Shown here piece after piece: positions 20,354 through 28,725 of a DNA stretch of 64,000 nucleotides. Both the position numbers and the translations under genes were made by a program. The notes below the pieces were generated by a model, which saw nothing but the letters and a program-made list of their open reading frames with translations, was not told the origin of the DNA and searched no databases. Position 1 is the first letter of the stretch. Each line of letters opens with the position of its first letter. The DNA lies in NCBI RefSeq assembly GCF_003182485.1, contig NZ_QGTX01000001.1, forward strand, positions 2,416,001-2,480,000. Reading direction: 5' to 3'. The stretch is from Geodermatophilus normandii (GTDB lineage Bacteria > Actinomycetota > Actinomycetes > Mycobacteriales > Geodermatophilaceae).

Positions 20354-21256
20354 ATGAGCAGCGACCGGTCCGGAGGGCCCGCCGACGTCGTCCCGGGGGA
20401 CGACCCCACGCCCGAGGAGCCGGCCACCGGACGACACCGCGCCTGGCGGCGGCCGAAGGGCGCCCCGGAGAAGAAGAGCTCGCTGCTGCGCGAGCTGCCC
20501 GTGCTGCTGCTCGTGGCCTTCGTGCTCGCGCTCCTGGTCAAGACGTTCCTCGCCCAGGCGTTCTTCATCCCCTCGGGGTCGATGGAGCAGACGCTGCACG
20601 GCTGCACCGGCTGCACCGGTGACCGGGTGCTGGTCAACAAGATCCCGTACTGGTTCGGCGAGCCGGAGCCCGGCGACATCGTGGTGTTCGAGGGGCCGGA
20701 CACGTGGACGCCCGAGGTCGAGGTGTCCGAGCCGTCGAACTGGTTCACCGGCGCCCTCCTGTGGCTCGGCCGCGCCGTCGGTGTCGCACCGCCCAGCGAG
20801 GACGACTACGTCAAGCGGGTCATCGCCACCGGCGGTCAGACGGTGCAGTGCTGCGACGCCGAGGGCCGGGTGACCGTCGACGGGCAGCCGCTCGACGAGC
20901 CCTACATCTTCGAGAACACCCCGCTGGAGAACCGCGCCTTCGACCCGGTGGTCGTGCCCGAGGGCCGGCTGTGGGTGATGGGCGACCACCGGTCGGCGTC
21001 GGCCGACTCCCGGTCGCACGTCGGCGACCGCTACAGCGGCACCATCGCCGTCGACGACGTCATCGGCAAGGCCGCGCTCATCGTCTGGCCGGTCTCGCGT
21101 TTCGGCACCCTCGACGACCCGGACATCCAGGGCACCGAGGCGGCCGGCGTCTCCGGCACGGTCGGTCAGTACCTGCCGCTGGGCGCGGGCCTGGTCGGCG
21201 CGCTGCCGGTCGCGGCGTGGAACCGCAGCCGCCGTCTGCGCCCGCCACCGGGCTGA
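20354..21256 (+). CDS. lepB: Signal peptidase I
   Basis: 300 aa membrane protease that removes signal peptides. A cytoplasmic acidic/basic N-terminus precedes TM1 (ELPVLLLVAFVLALLVKTFL, residues about 50-69); catalytic Ser76 lies in FIPSGSMEQTL and catalytic Lys154 in DDYVKRVIATGG; MGDHR is box E. A second hydrophobic segment near the C-terminus suggests two TMs. Two extra cysteine pairs (HGCTGC at about 82-85 and QCCD at about 164-165) lie in the outer domain. TACGCT at 20340-20345 sits 8 nt before the ATG and no Shine-Dalgarno is seen, so it may be leaderless. Confidence 0.95.
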   Translation: MSSDRSGGPADVVPGDDPTPEEPATGRHRAWRRPKGAPEKKSSLLRELPVLLLVAFVLALLVKTFLAQAFFIPSGSMEQTLHGCTGCTGDRVLVNKIPYWFGEPEPGDIVVFEGPDTWTPEVEVSEPSNWFTGALLWLGRAVGVAPPSEDDYVKRVIATGGQTVQCCDAEGRVTVDGQPLDEPYIFENTPLENRAFDPVVVPEGRLWVMGDHRSASADSRSHVGDRYSGTIAVDDVIGKAALIVWPVSRFGTLDDPDIQGTEAAGVSGTVGQYLPLGAGLVGALPVAAWNRSRRLRPPPG

Positions 21257-21271
21257 CCACCCCCGCCCGCC

Positions 21272-21306
21272 GACGGCGCCGTCCCTCCCCGAGGGGCGGC
21301 GCCGTC
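21272..21306 (+). terminator. Terminator hairpin after lepB
   Basis: GACGGCGCCG (21272-21281) pairs perfectly with CGGCGCCGTC (21297-21306), loop 15 nt with further internal pairing potential, 15 nt past the lepB stop. Confidence 0.7.
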
Positions 21307-21316
21307 GTCGTTCCCG

Positions 21317-21336
21317 CGCCATTCCATGAAATGGCG
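21317..21336. promoter_or_regulatory. 20-bp imperfect palindrome upstream of the response-regulator gene
   Basis: CGCCATT (21317-21323) and AATGGCG (21330-21336) flank CCATGA with two mismatches at the centre, an operator-like dyad in an intergenic stretch visibly more AT-rich than its surroundings. The half-site GCGCCATTC occurs again at 21442-21450, 52 bp before the gene. No protein is known to bind here; autoregulation by the adjacent LuxR-type protein is a guess. Confidence 0.4.
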
Positions 21337-21501
21337 TCCCCATGTCGACATCCCGGAGCCGGTTACCACTCGGTGTTTTCCCTGTGACCGGGGCAACCAA
21401 TAGGCGGTACAGAAAAAATCCCCAGGAAGTGTTCAAGGTGTGCGCCATTCATCCCGATGGAGTAGTCGAGAGCCACCCGGTCCACCGAAATGGAGAAAGT
21501 C

Positions 21502-22215
21502 GTGTCCGCACCCCTGGCGAGCGCTACCCGAGGCGTCACCCGCGTGCTCCTCCTCGCCGACGCCCCCGTCCTGCGGCGCGGCCTGGTCAGCATGGTCAAC
21601 GAGACCGCCGGCATGCAGTCGGTCGGTACCCCCGGCGAGCTGCGCCGCGCCCTGACCCTCGTCGAGACCGCCCGGCCCGACGCCGTGGTCGTCGAGATGG
21701 GCGCCGGTCGCGCCGCCACCCTCAACGTCGTCCGCGACCTGCGCCGCCGCTTCCCGCGGGTGGCCGTCGTCGCCCTGGCCACCTCCGAGGACCCCGCCGT
21801 GGTCAACGAGGCGGTCGCCGCCGGTGTCCGCGGCTACCTGATGCTCAACACCTCGCCGACCCTGCTCGGCTGGGCGATCCTGGCCGCCCGCGCCGGCCGC
21901 ACCGTCGTCGACCCGCAGATCCGCCGCGTCGAGCCCGCCGCCGCCCCGGCCGGCAAGCCGCTCACCCCCGAGGTGCCGCTGACCCGCCGCGAGCAGGACG
22001 TGCTCGACGAGCTGCTGCAGGGTCAGTCCAACCGGCAGATCGGCCGCAACCTGTTCATCAGCGAGGACACCGTCAAGTCCCACGTCAAGGCCATCCTGCG
22101 CAAGCTGGGTGCCCGCGACCGGGCGCACGCGGTCTCCCTCGTGCTCTCCTCGCGCGGTTCGGCCTCCTGCACCTGCGGTGCCCACGCCGCCGCCCCGGCC
22201 CCTGCGGAGGTCTGA
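21502..22215 (+). CDS. Atypical LuxR-family response regulator with degenerate receiver
   Basis: 237 aa. The N-terminal receiver-like domain (residues about 14-125) has lost key residues: the acidic pair reads LLADAP (one Asp gone), the phospho-acceptor position is Glu65 (PDAVVVEMG) instead of Asp, and the conserved Lys is missing (GYLMLNTS). The C-terminal LuxR/NarL helix-turn-helix is intact (TRREQDVLDELLQGQSNRQIG through VKSHVKAILRKLG). A short tail carries CTCGAH. Control by a histidine kinase is therefore unlikely; Glu may mimic phospho-Asp. GTG 21502 has GGAG 6 nt upstream; an ATG four codons earlier overlaps that site. Monocistronic. Confidence 0.85.
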   Translation: MSAPLASATRGVTRVLLLADAPVLRRGLVSMVNETAGMQSVGTPGELRRALTLVETARPDAVVVEMGAGRAATLNVVRDLRRRFPRVAVVALATSEDPAVVNEAVAAGVRGYLMLNTSPTLLGWAILAARAGRTVVDPQIRRVEPAAAPAGKPLTPEVPLTRREQDVLDELLQGQSNRQIGRNLFISEDTVKSHVKAILRKLGARDRAHAVSLVLSSRGSASCTCGAHAAAPAPAEV

Positions 22216-22228
22216 GGGAGGCCCCCCT

Positions 22229-22324
22229 GCCGGACCGTCCGCCTCCTCGGCGGTCCGGCCCGCGGGCTCGGGCCCGCACCGGTCCACGGGCCGGTCCCCT
22301 CTGACCCCGGGGACCGGCCCGTGG
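22229..22324 (+). terminator. Two tandem terminator hairpins after the response regulator
   Basis: The first stem pairs GCCGGACCG (22229-22237) with CGGTCCGGC (22251-22259). The second is a perfect 16-bp stem, 22284-22299 with 22309-22324, loop 9 nt. Together they isolate the regulator gene from rnhB. Confidence 0.75.
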
Positions 22325-22413
22325 TCGTTCCGCCGCCCGTCCGGCGCCCTGCCCGGCCCCCGGCTCGACGTCCCCGCCGGCCCGTCGGTGGGGCGTCGTA
22401 CTGTCGGACGGCG

Positions 22414-23193
22414 ATGGCCGGACGTCTTCCCCCCGCCCACCGGGCCGCCGCTGTGCCGGCGGTCCGGACCCGTCGTCCCGACGTCGCCGGCGGCGACGCG
22501 CTGTGGGACATGGAACGGTCGCTGCGCCGGCGCGGCTTCGCCTCCGTGGCCGGTGCCGACGAGGCCGGGCGGGGTGCCTGCGCCGGACCGCTGGTGGCCG
22601 CCGCCTGCGTGCTGCCCGCCGGACGGCGTGGCCGCGTCCCCGGGCTCGCCGACTCCAAGCTGCTCACCGCCGCCGCGCGCGACCGGGTCCACGACGAGGT
22701 CGTCGAGCGCGCGGTGGCCTGGTCGGTGGTGGTGATCCCGGTGCCCGAGCTCGACGCCCGCGGCATGCACGTCACCAACCTCGAGGCGCTGCGCCGCGCG
22801 GTGACCGCGCTGGACCCGCCGGCCGACTACGTCCTCACCGACGGCTTCCCGGTGCCCGGACTGGGCGTGCCCAGCCTCGCGGTGTGGAAGGGCGACCGCG
22901 TCGCCGCCTGCGTGGCCGCCGCCTCGGTGCTGGCCAAGGTCACCCGCGACCGCATCATGATGGACCTGCACGAGCGCTTCCCCGAGTACGACTTCGCCGT
23001 GCACAAGGGCTACACGACCGAGGCGCACGGCGCCGCCCTCGAGCGTCACGGGCCCTGTCCCGAGCACCGGTCGCGGTTCGTCAACGTCGTCCGCGCACGC
23101 GATGCACACGCCGTCCGGGAGCTCCAGCTCACCGGTCCCGGCGGCATGGTCGATGATGGGGGCATGCGCACCGTCTCCGGAGAGCCGCGATGA
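22414..23193 (+). CDS. rnhB: Ribonuclease HII
   Basis: 259 aa endonuclease that removes ribonucleotides misincorporated into DNA. Catalytic motifs: GADEAGRGACAGPLVAAA (Asp-Glu), the LADSKLLT motif, LTDGF and KGYTTEAHGAALERHG. It is somewhat longer at both ends than the family norm. TACTGT at 22399-22404 lies 9 nt ahead of the ATG with no ribosome site, suggesting a near-leaderless message. Its stop overlaps the next ATG. Confidence 0.93.
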   Translation: MAGRLPPAHRAAAVPAVRTRRPDVAGGDALWDMERSLRRRGFASVAGADEAGRGACAGPLVAAACVLPAGRRGRVPGLADSKLLTAAARDRVHDEVVERAVAWSVVVIPVPELDARGMHVTNLEALRRAVTALDPPADYVLTDGFPVPGLGVPSLAVWKGDRVAACVAAASVLAKVTRDRIMMDLHERFPEYDFAVHKGYTTEAHGAALERHGPCPEHRSRFVNVVRARDAHAVRELQLTGPGGMVDDGGMRTVSGEPR

Positions 23194-23510
23194 GCACCGA
23201 GGACCTGGAGAAGTACGAGACCGAGATGGAGCTGCAGCTCTATCGCGAGTACCGGGACATCGTCCGGCAGTTCACCTACGTGGTGGAGACCGAGCGGCGC
23301 TTCTACCTGGCCAACTCCGTCGACCTGCAGGTCCGCGAGGCCGGCGGTGAGGTGTTCTTCGAGCTCAAGCTCTCCGACGCCTGGGTCTGGGACATGTACC
23401 GGCCGGCGCGCTTCGTCCGCAACGTCCGCGTGCTGACGTTCAAGGACGTCAACGTCGAGGAACTCGACAAGCCCGACCTCGAGCTGCCCGACGGGCCCCG
23501 GCTCAGCTGA
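23190..23510 (+). CDS. DUF2469 family protein
   Basis: 106 aa conserved actinobacterial protein of unknown function. The sequence STEDLEKYETEMELQLYREY, WVWDMYRPARFVRNVRV and FKDVNVEEL is characteristic. Always encoded beside rnhB in mycobacteria and Streptomyces; here coupled by ATGA. The fold is predicted alpha/beta with many acidic residues and no membrane segment. Confidence 0.9.
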   Translation: MSTEDLEKYETEMELQLYREYRDIVRQFTYVVETERRFYLANSVDLQVREAGGEVFFELKLSDAWVWDMYRPARFVRNVRVLTFKDVNVEELDKPDLELPDGPRLS

Positions 23511-23641
23511 TCCGCACCGCACGCCCGGGAGGCTGACCGCTCCGGCCGACGCGGGCGTCCGCGCCGTCCACAACCCGCGTCGCCGTCCACAGACCGCCGT
23601 CCCGGGCGGTCGCGGGTCCCGTCCCGCGTCACGGTCGGCGG

Positions 23642-24001
23642 GTGTCCACGACCACCGAACTCGGCAGCCGCGGGGAGACCATCGCCGCGGTCTACCTGAC
23701 AGACGCCGGACTGTCCGTCCTCGACCGCAACTGGCGCTGCCGCGACGGCGAGCTCGACATCGTCGCCCGCGAGGGGACGGCGATCGTCTTCTGCGAGGTC
23801 AAGACCCGCCGGGCGACCGGCTTCGGCCATCCCGTGGAGGCGGTGACCCCGGTCAAGCAGCGGCGGCTGCGCCTGCTGGCCCAGCGGTGGCTGTCCGCCC
23901 ACGACGAGCACGCGCCCGACCTGCGCTTCGACGTCGTCGGCGTCCTCGTGCGGCCGGCCGCCCCGGCGCTGGTGACCCACCTGCGCGGGGCGTTCTCGTG
24001 A
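23642..24001 (+). CDS. yraN: UPF0102 (YraN) family nuclease-fold protein
   Basis: 119 aa. Restriction-endonuclease-like core: LGSRGETIAAVYL, then GELDIVAREG and FCEVKTRR, which is the D-x(n)-ExK type active site. Function is unproven; the neighbours comM and dprA point to DNA uptake or recombination. GTG start; stop overlaps comM. The 131-bp gap before it shows no clear promoter. Confidence 0.88.
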   Translation: MSTTTELGSRGETIAAVYLTDAGLSVLDRNWRCRDGELDIVAREGTAIVFCEVKTRRATGFGHPVEAVTPVKQRRLRLLAQRWLSAHDEHAPDLRFDVVGVLVRPAAPALVTHLRGAFS

Positions 24002-25518
24002 CGCTGGCCCGCACGTGGTCGGTCGGCCTCGCCGGGGTGTCCGGGGAGATGGTCGAGGTCGAGGTGGACATGTCCGCGGGCGTCCCCGGGGTGGTGCTGG
24101 TCGGCCTGCCCGACGCCGTGGTGCGCCAGTCGGTCGACCGCGTGCGCGCCGCCGTCGTGAACACCGGGGCGTCGTGGCCGATGCGCCGGATCACCATCGG
24201 CCTGTCGCCGGCCGCCATGCCCAAGCAGGGGAGCGGTTTCGACCTCGCGCTGGCCGCCGCCGTGCTCGCCGCGGCCGGCACGCTGCCGGCCGACAGTGCC
24301 GACGGGCTGGTCCTCCTCGGCGAGCTGGGGCTCGACGGCTCCGTCCGCGCGGTCCGCGGTGTCCTGCCGGCGGTGCTGGCGGCCGCCAGGGCCGGGCACG
24401 CCACCGTCGTGGTCCCAGCGGGCAACGCGGAGGAGGCGGCCCTGGTCGACGGCGTCGAGGTGCTCGCCGCGCGCACGCTCGGCGACCTCGTCGGCCACCT
24501 GTCCGGCCGCCACCGGCTCCCGGCCCACCGGCGCGGTCCGCTGCCCCCGCCGGCGCCGGCGCCCGACCTCGGTGACGTGGTGGGCCAGGTCGCGGGCCGG
24601 CGCGCGGTCGAGGTGGCCGCGGCCGGTGGCCACCACCTGTTCCTGACCGGACCGCCCGGCGCGGGCAAGACGATGCTCGCCGAGCGGCTGCCCGGGCTGC
24701 TGCCGGTGCTCGACGAGCGGGCCGCGCTCGAGGTCACCGCCATCCACTCGGTGGCCGGCACCCTGCCGCCGGGCGCGCCGCTGCTGAGCCGGCCGCCCTT
24801 CGAGGCGCCGCACCACACGGCCACCATGGCCGCCCTGGTCGGGGGCGGCTCCGGCGCCATCCGCCCCGGCGCGCTGTGCCGCGCCCACCGCGGGGTGCTC
24901 TTCCTCGACGAGGCGCCCGAGTTCCCCCGGGCGACGCTGGACACGTTGCGCCAGCCCCTCGAGCGCGGGCAGGTCACGATCAGCCGGGCCGCCGGCTCGG
25001 CGACCTTCCCGTGCCGCGCCCAGCTGGTGCTGGCGGCCAACCCGTGCCCGTGCGCGAGCGCGGCCGGCGACGCCGCGTGCACCTGCAGCCCGCTGGAGCG
25101 GCGCCGCTACCGGTCGCGGCTGTCCGGCCCGCTGCTCGACCGCATCGACCTGCGGGTCGAGCTCCCGCCGGTCACCCGCGCCGCCTGGATGGGTGCCGGC
25201 GCGGCGCCGGAGCCCACCGCCGCGGTGGCGGCGCGGGTGTCCGCCGCACGAGGGGCCGCGGCCGCCCGGCTGGCCGGCACCGGGCTGCTGGTGAACAGCC
25301 AGGTGCCGGGCCGGCTGCTGCGTGAGCGCTGGCCGGTCCCGCGCCCGGCGCTGGCGCTTGCCGAGCGGGCGCTGGACCGCGGCCTGCTGTCGGTCCGCGG
25401 CCTGGACCGGGTGTTGCGGGTGTCCTGGACGCTGGCCGACCTGGCCGGCCGGACGGTCCCGGACGGCGACGACGTCGCCGAGGCGCTGGGCATGCGGCTG
25501 CAGCGGGTGGCCGCGTGA
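23998..25518 (+). CDS. comM: ComM/YifB-type AAA+ ATPase (Mg-chelatase-like)
   Basis: 506 aa. An N-terminal Lon-like domain (VEVEVDMSAGVPGVVLVGLPD, residues about 15-170) precedes the AAA+ module with Walker A GPPGAGKTMLAERLPG, Walker B GVLFLDEAPEF, and a Cys cluster (NPCPCASAAGDAACTC). ComM is a hexameric helicase that extends strand invasion during natural transformation in studied bacteria. GTG start overlaps yraN; the end overlaps dprA. Confidence 0.92.
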   Translation: MTLARTWSVGLAGVSGEMVEVEVDMSAGVPGVVLVGLPDAVVRQSVDRVRAAVVNTGASWPMRRITIGLSPAAMPKQGSGFDLALAAAVLAAAGTLPADSADGLVLLGELGLDGSVRAVRGVLPAVLAAARAGHATVVVPAGNAEEAALVDGVEVLAARTLGDLVGHLSGRHRLPAHRRGPLPPPAPAPDLGDVVGQVAGRRAVEVAAAGGHHLFLTGPPGAGKTMLAERLPGLLPVLDERAALEVTAIHSVAGTLPPGAPLLSRPPFEAPHHTATMAALVGGGSGAIRPGALCRAHRGVLFLDEAPEFPRATLDTLRQPLERGQVTISRAAGSATFPCRAQLVLAANPCPCASAAGDAACTCSPLERRRYRSRLSGPLLDRIDLRVELPPVTRAAWMGAGAAPEPTAAVAARVSAARGAAAARLAGTGLLVNSQVPGRLLRERWPVPRPALALAERALDRGLLSVRGLDRVLRVSWTLADLAGRTVPDGDDVAEALGMRLQRVAA

Positions 25519-26759
25519 CCGCGCCGACCCTCGACGAGGACCTCGAGGACGCCCTCGCCGGTCCCGCCGCCGTCGGGGGCTCCGCCGCGCCGGCCCTGCG
25601 GCGGGCCCGGGCCTGGCTCACCCGTGCCACGGAGCCGGGGTCGGTCGACCTGTGGCGGTGGATCGACGATGTCGGACCGGTCGCCGCGGTGCGCGCGCTG
25701 CGGGCCGGGACGGCGCCGGAGCAGGCCCGCGCCCTCGTCGGTGCGCGCGCCGGGGAGGACGCCAGCCTCGCCGACCTGCGCCGGGCCGACCGCTGCGGCG
25801 CCCGCCTGGTGGTACCCGAGGACGACGAGTGGCCCGCACTGGCACTGCACCCGCTGACCGTCGCCGCGCACACCGGCGACGACCCGGGACAGCGCGACCG
25901 GACCACCGCCCTCGTGCCGCCGGTGGGGCTGTGGGTGCGCGGGGACCCGCCGCTTCAGGCGACGGTCGACCGCTCGGTGGCCGTCGTCGGGGCGCGGGCG
26001 TCCACGGCCTACGGCGAGCACGTGGCCGCCGACCTCGGCGCGCAGCTCGGGGAGCGGGGCTGGACGGTCGTCTCGGGCGGCGCCCACGGCATCGACGTCG
26101 CCGCCCACCGCGGTGCGCTGGCCGCCGGGGCCCCCACCGTGGTGGTCCTCGCCTGCGGCGTCGACCGGTCGTACCCGGCTGCCCACTCGGCGGTGTTCGC
26201 GCGCATCGTCGACGCCGGGGGTCTGCTGGTGAGCGAGTGGCCGCCCGGCGCCGCGCCGCACCGGCACCGCTTCCTCGTCCGCAACCGGATCATCGCCGGG
26301 CTGACCCGGGGGACCGTGGTGGTGGAGGCCGCGGCGCGCTCGGGCGCCCAGGCCACCGCCCGGCGGGCGAGCGGGCTGGGCAAGCAGGTGCTGGTGGTCC
26401 CCGGTCCGGTCACCAGCGCGATGTCGGTCGGCTGCCACGAGCTGCTGCGGGAGCCCGAGGGAGGCGCCCGGCTGGTCGGCAACGCCGCGCAGGTCATCGA
26501 GGCGGTCGGCAGCCTCGGCGACGACCTGGTGGCCCCGGCGGAGCGGCCCGCGTCCCCGCGCGACGGCCTGTCCGACGTCGCGCGCCGGGTGCTCGACGCC
26601 TGCCCGGTGCGGACCGGCGTCAGCGCCGAGCGGCTCGCGGCGGTCGCCGGGTGCGACCCGCTGGAGGCCGTGCGCGTCCTGCCGGCGCTGGAGCTGGCCG
26701 ACCTGGTGCAGTGGACCGGCACGGGCTGGCGGCTGGCGCCGCCGCGGGAGCGGGGCTGA
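25515..26759 (+). CDS. dprA: DNA-processing protein DprA
   Basis: 414 aa. The Rossmann-like DprA core (SVAVVGARASTAYGEHVAADL, SGGAHGIDVAAHRGAL, VLACGVDRSYPAAH, SEWPPGAAPHRHRFLVRNRIIAGL) occupies residues about 155-345 and the C-terminal winged-helix DML1-like domain residues about 350-410. DprA loads RecA on incoming single-stranded DNA. GTG start overlaps comM (GTGA). Confidence 0.93.
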   Translation: MTAPTLDEDLEDALAGPAAVGGSAAPALRRARAWLTRATEPGSVDLWRWIDDVGPVAAVRALRAGTAPEQARALVGARAGEDASLADLRRADRCGARLVVPEDDEWPALALHPLTVAAHTGDDPGQRDRTTALVPPVGLWVRGDPPLQATVDRSVAVVGARASTAYGEHVAADLGAQLGERGWTVVSGGAHGIDVAAHRGALAAGAPTVVVLACGVDRSYPAAHSAVFARIVDAGGLLVSEWPPGAAPHRHRFLVRNRIIAGLTRGTVVVEAAARSGAQATARRASGLGKQVLVVPGPVTSAMSVGCHELLREPEGGARLVGNAAQVIEAVGSLGDDLVAPAERPASPRDGLSDVARRVLDACPVRTGVSAERLAAVAGCDPLEAVRVLPALELADLVQWTGTGWRLAPPRERG

Positions 26760-26840
26760 CGCCGGGCGGTGCATCCGTGGCGGGCAACCGATCGGCGCGG
26801 CGCCTTGACCGGCGGTCGGCGCCGTCGGACGGTTCGCACC

Positions 26841-27776
26841 GTGACCGCCCGCACCGCCGACGCCCGCGCCGCGCTGCCGCCCGCGCTGGCCGCCGCGCTC
26901 GAGGGCTACGAGCGGGCGCTGCTCGACGAGCGGGACCTGTCCGCGCACACCGTCCGCGGCTACGTCACCGACGCCGTCTGGCTGCTCGACCACCTCGCCC
27001 GCCGCGGCGGCACGCAGGTCGACGCGCTGGACCTCGGCGTCCTGCGCAGCTGGCTGGCCCAGGGCCGCACCCGGGGCGCCAGCCGCGCGACGACGGCCCG
27101 CCGCGCCGCGGCCGCGCGGTCGTTCACCGCCTGGCTGCGCCGCTCGGGGCACACCCCGGAGGACGTCGGCCAGCGGCTGGTCAGCCCCAGGGCGCACCGG
27201 ACGCTGCCCGACGTGCTCGCCCCCGACCAGGCGCGCGCCGTCGTCGAGTCCACCGCCGGCGCCGAGGAGCCGGTGGGCCTGCGCGACGCCGTCGTCCTCG
27301 AGCTGCTCTACGCCAGCGGCATCCGGGTCAGCGAGCTGGTCGGCCTCGACGTCGACGACGTCGACCGCGGCCGGCGGCTGCTGCGCGTCCTGGGGAAGGG
27401 CCGCAAGGAGCGCAGCGTCCCCTACGGCGCCCCGGCCGAGCACGCGCTCGACGCCTGGCTGACCCGCGGCCGCCCGGCGCTGGCCACCTCCGACTCCGGG
27501 CCGGCGCTGCTGCTGGGCGCCCGCGGCCGGCGGCTGGACGCGCGCGAGGCGCGCCGGACGGTGCACGCCGCGGTGGCCCGCGCACCCGGCGCCCCCGACG
27601 TCGGCCCGCACGGGTTGCGGCACTCCGCGGCCACCCACGTCCTCGAGGGCGGCGCCGACCTGAGGTCCGTCCAGGAGCTGCTCGGCCACGCTAGCCTCGC
27701 GACGACGCAGATCTACACGCACGTGACCGTCGAGCGGCTGCGTGCGGTGCACGCGCAGGCGCACCCGCGGGCCTGA
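26841..27776 (+). CDS. xerC: Tyrosine recombinase XerC
   Basis: 311 aa. N-terminal SAM-like core-binding domain ([23 protein letters not shown]) and C-terminal catalytic domain with all key residues: Arg in [10 protein letters not shown], Lys in [10 protein letters not shown], HxxR in [10 protein letters not shown], His in LGHAS, nucleophile Tyr in IYTHV. The sequence is full length and of chromosomal XerC type, so it is the dimer-resolution enzyme rather than a phage integrase; its conserved place between dprA and whiG/rpsB agrees. GTG start 26841; earlier in-frame starts would add an Arg-rich leader. Confidence 0.92.
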   Translation: MTARTADARAALPPALAAALEGYERALLDERDLSAHTVRGYVTDAVWLLDHLARRGGTQVDALDLGVLRSWLAQGRTRGASRATTARRAAAARSFTAWLRRSGHTPEDVGQRLVSPRAHRTLPDVLAPDQARAVVESTAGAEEPVGLRDAVVLELLYASGIRVSELVGLDVDDVDRGRRLLRVLGKGRKERSVPYGAPAEHALDAWLTRGRPALATSDSGPALLLGARGRRLDAREARRTVHAAVARAPGAPDVGPHGLRHSAATHVLEGGADLRSVQELLGHASLATTQIYTHVTVERLRAVHAQAHPRA

Positions 27777-27807
27777 GCCCACCGCCACCCGATCCAGACA
27801 GTCAGAG

Positions 27808-27823
27808 GGGTCCCGCGGGACCC
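27808..27823. promoter_or_regulatory. 16-bp perfect palindrome between xerC and whiG
   Basis: GGGTCCCGCGGGACCC is self-complementary and ends 28 bp before the whiG start. It can fold as a 6-bp stem with a CGCG loop (weak terminator for xerC) or act as an operator for whiG. Nothing in the sequence decides between these. Confidence 0.4.
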
Positions 27824-27851
27824 GAGCCACCACGAAGCGGGGAGAGCCGAC

Positions 27852-28655
27852 GTGCCCGAGGCGACCATCCACCGGATCGGCGGCGAGTCCGAGGAGGACG
27901 CCGACGCCGCGCTGGCCGAGCTCTGGGCGCAGTACGTCGCCGACCGGGCGCCCGGGCTGCGCGACCGGCTGATCCTCCACTACGCGCCCCTGGTGAAGTA
28001 CGTCGCCGGCCGGGTCGGCAGCGGCCTGCCGGCGCACGTGGAGCAGGCCGACCTGGTCTCCTACGGCACGTTCGGGCTCATCGACGCGATCACCCGCTAC
28101 CAGCCCTCGCGCGAGGTCAAGTTCGAGAGCTACGCGATGGCCCGCATCCGCGGCGCGATCATCGACGAGCTGCGCAGCACCGACTGGATCCCGCGGTCGG
28201 TCCGCATGCGCGCCCGGCAGTTCGAGCGGACGGTCGCCGCGCTGGAGAGCCGGCTCCGCCGCAGCCCCACCGACGAGGAGATCGCCGCGGCGATGGAGAT
28301 GGACGTCGAGGAGGTGCGCAAGTTCCTCGGCCAGCTCTCCCTGGTCAACGTGGTCGCCCTCGACGAGCTGCTCACCGACGACGACGGCGGCGCCCCCCGG
28401 CTGGTCGACACGCTGCAGGACGCCAACGCCCTCGACCCGCAGGCGATGGCCGAGCACGGCGAGGCCCGCCAGCTGCTCGCCCGCGCCGTCGAGCAGCTGC
28501 CCGAGCGGGAGAAGGTCGTCGTCAGCCTCTACTACTTCGAGGGCCTCACCCTGGCCGACATCGGCCGCGTCCTCGGCGTCACCGAGAGCCGGATCTGCCA
28601 GCTGCACACCAAGGCGGTCCTGCACCTGCGCACCAAGCTCGCCGACATCGCCTGA
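27852..28655 (+). CDS. whiG: FliA/WhiG-type RNA polymerase sigma factor
   Basis: 267 aa group 3 sigma factor. Region 2 is LVKYVAGRVGSGLPAHVEQADLVSYG... KFESYAMARIRGAIIDELR, region 3 RRSPTDEEIAAAMEMDVEEV, and region 4 YYFEGLTLADIGRVLGVTESRICQLHTKA. WhiG controls spore development in Streptomyces and flagellar genes in motile actinobacteria; either fits a zoospore-forming relative. GTG start after GGGGAGA. The same neighbourhood (xerC/dprA side, rpsB side) holds whiG in Streptomyces. Confidence 0.93.
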   Translation: MPEATIHRIGGESEEDADAALAELWAQYVADRAPGLRDRLILHYAPLVKYVAGRVGSGLPAHVEQADLVSYGTFGLIDAITRYQPSREVKFESYAMARIRGAIIDELRSTDWIPRSVRMRARQFERTVAALESRLRRSPTDEEIAAAMEMDVEEVRKFLGQLSLVNVVALDELLTDDDGGAPRLVDTLQDANALDPQAMAEHGEARQLLARAVEQLPEREKVVVSLYYFEGLTLADIGRVLGVTESRICQLHTKAVLHLRTKLADIA

Positions 28656-28698
28656 GCCCGGGGGCGGGCGTCCTCGAGCCAGACCGTTCCCGACCGTC

Positions 28699-28719
28699 GA
28701 GCACGTCACCGAGGTGCTC
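28699..28719. terminator. Weak hairpin between convergent whiG and M23 gene
   Basis: GAGCAC (28699-28704) pairs with GTGCTC (28714-28719), 9-nt loop, in the 70-bp gap between two converging genes. A short stem, but it is the only one there. Confidence 0.35.
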
Positions 28720-28725
28720 ACGGCC

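Noticed and set aside
23511..23641. Possible DnaA boxes (two GTCCACA elements)
   Set aside because: Only partial matches to TTATCCACA, two copies, no origin genes close by.
26841..27776. Phage integrase marking an integrated element
   Set aside because: The recombinase is a standard XerC in its conserved chromosomal place with no att repeats, tRNA or phage genes nearby.
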